A stretch of 64,000 nucleotides of DNA, from assembly GCF_000753865.1 (NCBI RefSeq), contig NZ_JQFW01000056.1, forward strand, positions 62,001 to 126,000. Reading direction: 5' to 3'. This document shows, one piece after another, positions 57,303 to 64,000 of this stretch. Under the pieces are notes generated by a model that made no database searches, had not been told where the DNA came from, and saw only the letters and a program-made list of their open reading frames with translations. This stretch comes from Alteromonas sp. LOR (GTDB taxonomy: Bacteria; Pseudomonadota; Gammaproteobacteria; Enterobacterales; Alteromonadaceae). Within the stretch, counting starts at the first letter, position 1. Each line of letters starts with the position of its first letter. A program made the position numbers and the translations under genes.

Positions 57303-58385
57303 TTATCTCAACTTCAGCGTTGCTAGACCTACTAGCACTAAAATAATGGATATGATCCAGAACCGAACAATAACTCTGGGTTCAGGCCAACCCTTCAATT
57401 CATAGTGATGATGGATGGGTGCCATTCTAAAAATACGTTGCCCGCGCAGTTTGTAAGAGCCCACTTGTAAGATCACCGACAGCGTCTCTATCACAAACAC
57501 ACCGCCCATAATGATAAGTACCAGCTCTTGCCTTACTAATACCGCTAGCACGCCAAGTGTGCCACCTAGGGCTAACGAGCCTACATCGCCCATGAATACT
57601 TGAGCTGGATAGGTGTTAAACCACAAAAAGCCAAGTCCTGCGCCCACCATAGCGGTGCAGACAATCACCAGTTCACTGGTAAGGGGGATGTGTGGAATAT
57701 TAAGGTAGGCCGCGAAGTTCGCGTTCCCTGTCACATAGGCAAAAACGGCAAACGCACCGGCAACTAAAATGGTTGGCACAATGGCCAAGCCATCAAGGCC
57801 ATCGGTTAAGTTGACTGCGTTACTCGTCCCCACAATAGCGAAGTAAGTAATAATGATGAAAAATATCCCTAACTGCGGGAATACTTCTTTGAAGAAGGGC
57901 ACTAGTAGAGATGTTTCTGCACTTAGCGTAGCGCTACTGTAAAGATAAAACGCAACACCCAACGCAATCACTGATTGCCAAAAATACTTCCACCTGGCAA
58001 TAAGACCTTTTGAGTCTTTGCGTATTACTTTTCTGTAGTCGTCAACAAAGCCAATGATGCCATAAGCCACGACCACGGTAAGCGTCACAAGCACGTATCG
58101 ATTTGATAAATCAGCCCACAGCAAACCGCTTATTACAATTGCCGCGAGTATGAGTAGGCCGCCCATTGTAGGCGTTCCAGACTTCGACAAGTGACTTTGC
58201 GGGCCATCGTCGCGCACCGTTTGGCCTATTTGCATGTTTTGCAAATAGCGAATCATTTTAGGACCGATAAGAATAGCAATCAGAAGCGCAGTTAACGTAC
58301 TTAAAATAGCCCGTAACGTGAGGTACGAAAATACGTTAAACCCTGAATCGAATTGAGTTAGCCAATCGGCCAGCCACATTAACAT
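57303..58385 (-). CDS. mraY: Phospho-N-acetylmuramoyl-pentapeptide transferase MraY
   Basis: Integral membrane enzyme that makes lipid I from UDP-MurNAc-pentapeptide and undecaprenyl phosphate. 360 residues, as in E. coli. Hallmarks: [18 protein letters not shown] (catalytic Asp pair), [11 protein letters not shown], and the [11 protein letters not shown] loop. GAGGAG eight bases upstream supports ATG 58385; it overlaps the murF stop by seven bases. Confidence 0.98.
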   Translation of the reverse strand: MLMWLADWLTQFDSGFNVFSYLTLRAILSTLTALLIAILIGPKMIRYLQNMQIGQTVRDDGPQSHLSKSGTPTMGGLLILAAIVISGLLWADLSNRYVLVTLTVVVAYGIIGFVDDYRKVIRKDSKGLIARWKYFWQSVIALGVAFYLYSSATLSAETSLLVPFFKEVFPQLGIFFIIITYFAIVGTSNAVNLTDGLDGLAIVPTILVAGAFAVFAYVTGNANFAAYLNIPHIPLTSELVIVCTAMVGAGLGFLWFNTYPAQVFMGDVGSLALGGTLGVLAVLVRQELVLIIMGGVFVIETLSVILQVGSYKLRGQRIFRMAPIHHHYELKGWPEPRVIVRFWIISIILVLVGLATLKLR

Positions 58386-59776
58386 TTACTTTGCTCCTCA
58401 TTACTATCGCACTGTCCGAATGAAGAGGCTTCAATAGCCTTAACGACTCGCTCCATTTTTGAACTACGGGATCCTTTTACCAAAATTGAAATATCTTGGT
58501 GTGCTGTCACTACGTCGTCTTGTAGCGAGGCGAGTAAACTGTCAAGGTTGTCGAAGTGACGCCCCCCGAATGATTCACTCGCTAAATGACTTAGGGCACC
58601 CATGGTGTAAAGGTAATTTATACCCTGCTGCTTTGCATACTCGCCGACGTGCTGATGGTAATAATCTGACTCATCACCAAGCTCCGCCATATCCCCTAAA
58701 ATGAATACCTTAGCGCCAGAAAATTCGCCCAAGGTGTTAATAGCGGCTTTCACCGAGGCAACATTGGCGTTGTAAGTATCATCAAGCACTCTTAGCTGCT
58801 TGTTAAGCCGCTTTACGTTAAGTCGGCCATCTACTTGATTCATTGCACTTAGCCCTGCGCTTACATCAGCAAGGGTAGCTCCAACATTCAGCGTAAGAGC
58901 TGCTGCAAGTAGTGCATTGCCTACGTTGTGAATGCCGGGAATAGTTAGCGCAATAGCTATGTGACCCTTTGGTGTATTAAGCGTAAAAGACGCACAGCCG
59001 CTGTCTTTTATTTCAATATCTGTGGCAGTGAAGTCTGCTGCGTTTTTTTGATCAGGTGAAAACGTCAGGGTTTGCTTACCGCTCACTTTGTCCAACCAAA
59101 AATCACCAAATTCACTGTCAATGTTCACTATGGCAACGCCATTGTTGCCTAAGCCATCGAATATTTCGCTTTTTGCTCGTGCCACACCATCTACGCTACC
59201 AAATCCCTCAAGGTGTGATGCAGCGGCATTAACAATGGTGGCGACATCAGGCTTTACTAGTTCAGTGGTATAGGCAATTTCACCTTTGTGGTTTGCACCA
59301 AGCTCCATGACTGCAAAGTCATGATGAGGTTCAAGGCGAAGTAAGGTAAGCGGGACGCCAATATCATTGTTGAAATTGCCCTTTGTGGCCAACACACTTC
59401 CGCAACCTTGCAATATGGATGCGCACATTTCTTTTACTGTGGTTTTGCCACTGCTGCCTGTTATGGCGATAGTTTTTGGAGCCACAGAAGCTTTTACTGC
59501 CGCCCCTAATAACCCTAAGGCTACTTTTGTGTCTGAAACCTGAATAACGGGTAAGGATGTCGTAATATCTTCGCTAGCGATTATCGCTTTTGCACCTGCA
59601 CGTTGTGCTTGGTTAACAAAGTCGTGGCCATTAAAATTAGGGCCCTTAAGCGCAAGATAGATAGCCCCTTCGCTAATTATCCGGGTGTCTGTGCTAACGT
59701 TTGAAACGTCGCAATCATTTCCTATTAATGTACCGTTTATTTTCTCGGCTACCCAAGACAGCGTTGTAATTATCAT
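58379..59776 (-). CDS. murF: UDP-MurNAc-tripeptide D-alanyl-D-alanine ligase
   Basis: Adds D-Ala-D-Ala to UDP-MurNAc-tripeptide. 465 residues (E. coli 452). P-loop [16 protein letters not shown] near residue 105, [15 protein letters not shown] near 156, and [16 protein letters not shown] near 330. The start overlaps the murE stop by four bases. Confidence 0.97.
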   Translation of the reverse strand: MIITTLSWVAEKINGTLIGNDCDVSNVSTDTRIISEGAIYLALKGPNFNGHDFVNQAQRAGAKAIIASEDITTSLPVIQVSDTKVALGLLGAAVKASVAPKTIAITGSSGKTTVKEMCASILQGCGSVLATKGNFNNDIGVPLTLLRLEPHHDFAVMELGANHKGEIAYTTELVKPDVATIVNAAASHLEGFGSVDGVARAKSEIFDGLGNNGVAIVNIDSEFGDFWLDKVSGKQTLTFSPDQKNAADFTATDIEIKDSGCASFTLNTPKGHIAIALTIPGIHNVGNALLAAALTLNVGATLADVSAGLSAMNQVDGRLNVKRLNKQLRVLDDTYNANVASVKAAINTLGEFSGAKVFILGDMAELGDESDYYHQHVGEYAKQQGINYLYTMGALSHLASESFGGRHFDNLDSLLASLQDDVVTAHQDISILVKGSRSSKMERVVKAIEASSFGQCDSNEEQSKC

Positions 59777-61350
59777 TTGCTGTATTCCTGTTGTAGTCGC
59801 GCCACTACTGCACGTTCATCGTAATTTGTTTTCGTATCACCAATAATTTGGTAATTTTCGTGGCCTTTACCCGCCACGATGATAATGTCGCCCGCTGCGC
59901 TGTGCGCTAAACAGTAACGAATTGCCTTCTCTCTATCGGGGATTGACACCGCAATGTCTGGGTTGTGCACCCCTTCAACAATGTCTTTTGCAATGTCCTC
60001 AGGTGCTTCACTTCGACTGTTGTCGGTAGTAATCACTATGCTGTCTGCACCCGTTTCTGCCGCGCGCCCCATCAAAGGACGCTTTCCTTTGTCTCTGTCT
60101 CCACCGCAGCCAAATACGCACCACACATTTCCTTGTGTATGCGCCTTAGCGCTGGCAAGCACTTTTTCAAGGGCATCAGGAGTGTGAGCGTAATCCACAA
60201 CCACATTGGCGTGAGCTTGAAAGGGAAATACTTCCATACGCCCTTCAACGGGTGTAATGGCGTTGACGGCGCTGACCACCTCATTAAAACGCTCTCCCTG
60301 CTGCAATAAAGTCGCAATGGCACTAAGCACATTGGCAACATTAAATGCACCAAATAGCGGAAGCGCTATCGCGGCATTCCCCCAAGAGCTTTGAATGTCA
60401 AAACGACAGCCGGCTTCGTGGTACTCGGCATTTAGCGCAAAACAATATTTGCTAGCGGGGCTCTTTGCACTCGTAGTTAAAGCGGAGCCTTGGTTTTCAT
60501 ACGTACTGACTGAAACTTCGTTACTAGTTACACCAGTCCACACACGAGTAATGTGTTGTTCTGCCGCATGGTCCCAACGATTACTTTCTTCATCGTTTGC
60601 ATTTAATACAATTGCCGCAAGCCCCGGTTGTTCTAGCAACAAACGTTTAGCCTTTGCGTACTCTTCCATAGAGCCATGATAATCAAGATGATCCCGGGTT
60701 AAGTTGGTCAACACCGCAATATCGGTTTTAACATGACTCAGACGCCCCTGAACCAGAGCATGAGAACTCGCCTCAAACGCAACGTGCTTCACATCGCTTT
60801 GCACAAACTCTGCCAACAAGTACTGCATGCGAATGGCATCGGGCGTGGTATTTGCCGCCGACGTCGTCTGCCACTGAGTATCAGCACCTTCAAACACACT
60901 GCTACCTAAGGTTCCAATACTGGCACTGCGTGTACCTAGCGCGTCTTTAAGTTGCGTAAGCAATTGAACTGTCGATGTTTTTCCGTTCGTACCCGTTACC
61001 GCAACCGATGTCATTTTTTGTGCAGGATAATCGTAAAATGCGCCTGCTAATGTGGATAGCAAATTGGGCAACTGATAAAGCGAAATGATAACGCTATGGT
61101 CGCGCATCTCCATAGCGCCATGGTCATCACTGTCGTCAGTTTGCGCCAGAATCACTCGGGCACCTAAGCTGATGGCTTGGGGAATAAATTCACGACCGTC
61201 CCTTTCATGACCTTTTATGGCAACAAACGCTGAGCGCGTGCTAACTTCACGGCTATCAAGGGTGAGTCCTTCTACGCGGATATCAGGGGCATCTACGCCA
61301 AACTTTGCTAGTAAGGCCCGAACGCTTTGAGTGAAGGCGCTAGCTACCAC
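59773..61350 (-). CDS. murE: UDP-MurNAc-L-Ala-D-Glu--meso-DAP ligase
   Basis: Adds the third stem residue. From GTG 61350 (GGAGG five bases upstream) 525 residues; GTG 61356 has no room for a ribosome site. P-loop VAVTGTNGKTSTVQLL near residue 115, AFEASSHAL near 195, GCGGDRDKGKRPLMG near 415. The amino-acid selectivity motif reads DNSR (residues 443-446) where DAP-type enzymes normally have DNPR. It overlaps ftsI by 11 bases. Confidence 0.96.
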   Translation of the reverse strand: MVASAFTQSVRALLAKFGVDAPDIRVEGLTLDSREVSTRSAFVAIKGHERDGREFIPQAISLGARVILAQTDDSDDHGAMEMRDHSVIISLYQLPNLLSTLAGAFYDYPAQKMTSVAVTGTNGKTSTVQLLTQLKDALGTRSASIGTLGSSVFEGADTQWQTTSAANTTPDAIRMQYLLAEFVQSDVKHVAFEASSHALVQGRLSHVKTDIAVLTNLTRDHLDYHGSMEEYAKAKRLLLEQPGLAAIVLNANDEESNRWDHAAEQHITRVWTGVTSNEVSVSTYENQGSALTTSAKSPASKYCFALNAEYHEAGCRFDIQSSWGNAAIALPLFGAFNVANVLSAIATLLQQGERFNEVVSAVNAITPVEGRMEVFPFQAHANVVVDYAHTPDALEKVLASAKAHTQGNVWCVFGCGGDRDKGKRPLMGRAAETGADSIVITTDNSRSEAPEDIAKDIVEGVHNPDIAVSIPDREKAIRYCLAHSAAGDIIIVAGKGHENYQIIGDTKTNYDERAVVARLQQEYSK

Positions 61351-63115
61351 TTTCACCTCCCTTCAAAAATCGACTGAACGTAACCTGCTTGTCATCGGGG
61401 GTAATATTTAATATGTGAAGTGCCCCACCCATAATGGATGAAAATACAGGGGCAGCGGTGTCGCCTGCGTGGTACAAATCGCCACCAGGCTCATTAATAA
61501 GCACAACTGTGACTAATCGCGGATCGGAAACAGGGGCTATGCCTGCAAAAATATTCACATACTCTTCGCCATAACCACCCGCTACTGCTTTTCGACTTGT
61601 GCCCGTTTTGCCCGCAACACGGTAGCCAGGTACAGCGGCCTTAGTTGCTGTACCGCCACGCTGGGTAACGCTCTCCATCATTTGAACAATGGCTTTTGCA
61701 TTTTCTTCGCTAATCACGCGCTCGGCCTGCCCTTGCCATGCAGGCTGCTCTGGCGACTTCACCATATTAAGTGGCATTTTAATTCCACCATTGGCGATAG
61801 TAGCGTAAAGCCGTGCTAACTGAGCAGTGGTTACCGAAATACCGTAGCCAAAAGACAGCGTGGCTAATTCAAATTTAGACCATCGGCTTCTTTCGTGGAA
61901 AATACCGCTGCTTTCCCCAGACATATTAAGCCCAGTGTCGCTCATTAAGCCAAGGTTGTAGTAGGTGTCTAATAAGAAGTTTTTAGGCACAGAAAGCCCT
62001 AATTTAGACGTTCCCATGTTGCTTGAGTGTTGAATAATTTCTTCAAGCGATAGTTCACCGTAATTGCGAGAGTCTTTGACTAAACTGCCGCCAAGTCGCA
62101 TCCAACCAGGACTAGTATCAATAGTATCGTTAGGTTCTACTTCGCCAAACTCAAGTGCCGTAAGCACCGCTAATGGTTTTAATGCAGAGCCTGGCTCAAA
62201 GGCATCAGTAATTACGCGGTTACGCATTCTGTGCGGCGCAATATCACTTCTGTCATTAGGATTAAATGACGGTGCGTTTACCATGGCCAATACATCGCCC
62301 GTTTTTACGTCAACCACCATGGCTGATGCAGAGCTGGACTGATAATAAATCATGGCTTCTTTAATTTCTTTATATGCTAGAGCCTGGATACGCTGGTCTA
62401 TAGCAAGCTGAAGATTACCGGCTTTTTCGCCTGCTTTGGTCTCAAGAATTTCTACCTGCCGTCCTTTTGCATCGCGACGGATTTTTCGAGAGCCAGGCGT
62501 GCCCGTTAGCCACTCATCGAACATGTGTTCAAGACCTTCAACACCCGTATCATCAACATCGGTGATGCCAATAAGCTGTGCTGATACTTCACCGGTTGGG
62601 TAATAACGGCGACTTTCTCTTCTGAGATAAATACCGGGAATATCAAGTTTGTCCACGTATTCGGCCATAGCTGGCGATACCTGGCGCTGCAGATACACAA
62701 ATCGACGTTTAGGGTTTGCTACCTTCTCTTTCAGCTCAATTACGTCCTGACGTAAAACGTCTGCCAGTGCATCCCAGCGGCGCACTTCATCAAAACCGTT
62801 GTTTTCATGGATTACTTTTGGATCGGCATAAATCGCTCTTACCGGTACGCTGACCGCTAATTCAACGCCGTTCCTGTCAGTAATAATACCGCGGTAGGTG
62901 GGCATATTGCGTGTACGCAGTGTGCGGCTGTCACCCTGTTGAATAAGCTCATCGGGCTCTATCACTTGAATAAACGCGGCGCGGGCTGCAAGTACCCCAA
63001 ACACAGAGGTAATAACCACAAGCACAACGAGGAATCGCCAGTGCATGAAACTTGGCGTTACGTTTTGTTTTGCGCCTGTCTTCTTGCGCGACCGAGTAGT
63101 CGATACCGTGCTCAT
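61340..63115 (-). CDS. ftsI: Septal transpeptidase FtsI (PBP3)
   Basis: Cross-links septal peptidoglycan with FtsW. 591 residues (E. coli 588). One N-terminal membrane segment (about 27-47), a pedestal domain with RGIITDRNG, and the transpeptidase domain with Ser310 in SALK, SSN at 364-366 and KTGT at 503-506. The start overlaps the ftsL stop (ATGA). Confidence 0.98.
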   Translation of the reverse strand: MSTVSTTRSRKKTGAKQNVTPSFMHWRFLVVLVVITSVFGVLAARAAFIQVIEPDELIQQGDSRTLRTRNMPTYRGIITDRNGVELAVSVPVRAIYADPKVIHENNGFDEVRRWDALADVLRQDVIELKEKVANPKRRFVYLQRQVSPAMAEYVDKLDIPGIYLRRESRRYYPTGEVSAQLIGITDVDDTGVEGLEHMFDEWLTGTPGSRKIRRDAKGRQVEILETKAGEKAGNLQLAIDQRIQALAYKEIKEAMIYYQSSSASAMVVDVKTGDVLAMVNAPSFNPNDRSDIAPHRMRNRVITDAFEPGSALKPLAVLTALEFGEVEPNDTIDTSPGWMRLGGSLVKDSRNYGELSLEEIIQHSSNMGTSKLGLSVPKNFLLDTYYNLGLMSDTGLNMSGESSGIFHERSRWSKFELATLSFGYGISVTTAQLARLYATIANGGIKMPLNMVKSPEQPAWQGQAERVISEENAKAIVQMMESVTQRGGTATKAAVPGYRVAGKTGTSRKAVAGGYGEEYVNIFAGIAPVSDPRLVTVVLINEPGGDLYHAGDTAAPVFSSIMGGALHILNITPDDKQVTFSRFLKGGESGS

Positions 63116-63441
63116 TTAAGTCTGACCACCACTTCATCATCGGCAGTAGGACGATACATACCAAGCTGCTTTTCAACTAAGGTTTCGATGCGGTTGTGCT
63201 CGGTTAAAGCGCGTTGCTCAAGCACGAGATTTCGCCACTCAACGTCAAGCTCGTCTTTCTCCTGCATTAAGTCCTCTAATGCAATAACTTGCTGTCTATT
63301 GTGGTGACTACTCAAAATCACGGCCATAGCACTTGTAATAACCATCAAATACAACAAAACCCGCAACTTGTTGCGGGTCAAATCTGAGACGATAATCAGT
63401 ATTAAGTTAAAATTAGTACTGGCTTTATTCGGCGTTGTCAT
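63112..63441 (-). CDS. ftsL: Cell division protein FtsL
   Basis: A 109-residue bitopic protein with a cytoplasmic N terminus, one membrane segment (about 26-45), and a periplasmic coiled coil (about 50-95) that pairs with FtsB and activates FtsWI. Position between rsmH and ftsI and length (E. coli 121) support it. It overlaps the rsmH stop by four bases. Confidence 0.95.
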   Translation of the reverse strand: MTTPNKASTNFNLILIIVSDLTRNKLRVLLYLMVITSAMAVILSSHHNRQQVIALEDLMQEKDELDVEWRNLVLEQRALTEHNRIETLVEKQLGMYRPTADDEVVVRLK

Positions 63442-64000
63442 AGCTTTTCGGCCACCCGCAATACTGAGCTACGAGAGCGCACGTTATTTATGACTTCTTG
63501 CTCAGATGGCTTGATAGCTCGACTAAGCGCTTTTAGCACTTTGTCGGCATCAATTTCGGCTTGAGTAATGGGCATGTTGTGAGGAACCGACTTCCCTTTA
63601 CTCTGATCTTTAATAAACCGTTTAACCAATCTGTCTTCTAACGAGTGAAAAGAGATAACCGCTAATCGACCTTCTTTCGCCAACACCTGAGTGGCTGCTT
63701 TTAACCCAACACGAAGCTGCTCAAGCTCAGCGTTGATATAAATTCGAATGCCCTGGAAAGCTCTTGTGGCCGGGTGCTTATATTTATCTTTCACCGGCAC
63801 GGCTTCATCGATAATTTTTGCTAATTGGGCTGTACGAGTAATAGGCGTTTCCTTGCGAGTATTCACAATCGCATGGGCTATTCGCTTGCCGAACTTCTCT
63901 TCACCGAACTCTTTTATAACTTGCGTGATATCTTGCTCTTCTGCGTGCGCCAACCAATCAGCAGCGCTTTGGCCTTTAGAGGTATCCATACGCATATCAA
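63438..64000 (-). CDS. rsmH: 16S rRNA (cytosine1402-N4)-methyltransferase, C-terminal part (partial)
   Basis: Runs off the right edge: the frame is open to the last base and codes about 187 residues of an enzyme of about 313. MRMDTSKGQSAADWL, followed by EEKFGKRIAHAIV, and the ending RSRSSVLRVAEKL are conserved RsmH (MraW) segments; ISFHSLEDRLVKRF is the family block near the active site. Methylates N4 of C1402 in the 30S P site. In most relatives it is the second gene of the dcw cluster after mraZ, which would lie beyond the window. Confidence 0.96.
   Translation of the reverse strand, partial: DMRMDTSKGQSAADWLAHAEEQDITQVIKEFGEEKFGKRIAHAIVNTRKETPITRTAQLAKIIDEAVPVKDKYKHPATRAFQGIRIYINAELEQLRVGLKAATQVLAKEGRLAVISFHSLEDRLVKRFIKDQSKGKSVPHNMPITQAEIDADKVLKALSRAIKPSEQEVINNVRSRSSVLRVAEKL

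Overview
This is a chromosomal segment of a marine gammaproteobacterium, most likely an Alteromonas or a close relative in the Alteromonadaceae. The assignment rests on gene content and order: the stretch from lpdA to rsmH is the E. coli 2-minute region (dcw cluster, lpxC, secA, mutT, yacG-zapD-coaE, type IV pilus genes, nadC, ampD, ampE, pdhR-aceEF-lpd) with Alteromonadales-type changes. No species call is possible from sequence reading alone.

Layout, left to right. 1-2.3 kb (+): the end of fau, then rpiA and serA, with a MetJ-like operator before serA. 2.4-6.4 kb (-): two paralogous DUF481 outer-membrane proteins, an HDOD protein, a DUF1289 protein and a SIMPL-domain protein. 6.8-12.5 kb: a MexF-type RND pump and its adaptor, divergent from a LysR regulator, with a palindromic operator candidate between them. 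12.5-19.9 kb (-): pyruvate dehydrogenase complex pdhR-aceE-aceF-lpdA, with a PdhR-box match upstream. 20.1-23.4 kb: ampE, ampD, a retropepsin-like protease and nadC. 23.8-28.9 kb (+): pilA, pilC, pilD (no pilB), coaE, zapD, yacG; then an aspartoacylase-family gene.

29.9-41.6 kb (-): an eleven-gene chemosensory operon. In transcription order it encodes a soluble receptor with two signalling tips, a triple-CheW protein, CheB, a HEAT-repeat protein, CheR, CheY, CheA, a small STAS-like protein, a ParA-type ATPase, a second CheY and a short membrane receptor. Most genes overlap or nearly touch. I read it as a cytoplasmic, array-forming system related to Vibrio cholerae cluster I (DosM-type receptor), with a dedicated ParA partitioning module. 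It sits between yacG/aspartoacylase and mutT, which are adjacent in E. coli, so it looks like an insertion into an otherwise conserved locus. It is the most interesting system in the window.

42-64 kb (-): mutT, secA, an M23 peptidase, lpxC, then the dcw division and cell-wall cluster ftsZ-ftsA-ftsQ-ddl-murC-murG-ftsW-murD-mraY-murF-murE-ftsI-ftsL-rsmH (rsmH runs off the right edge). It makes the peptidoglycan precursor (MurC-F, Ddl, MraY, MurG) and the septal machinery (FtsL/Q/W/I/A/Z). Notable details are short in-frame tandem repeats in murD, murG and at the ddl/ftsQ junction, a DNSR in place of DNPR in MurE, and a consensus sigma-70 promoter with a palindromic spacer before lpxC.

No tRNA, rRNA, IS element or CRISPR array was seen.
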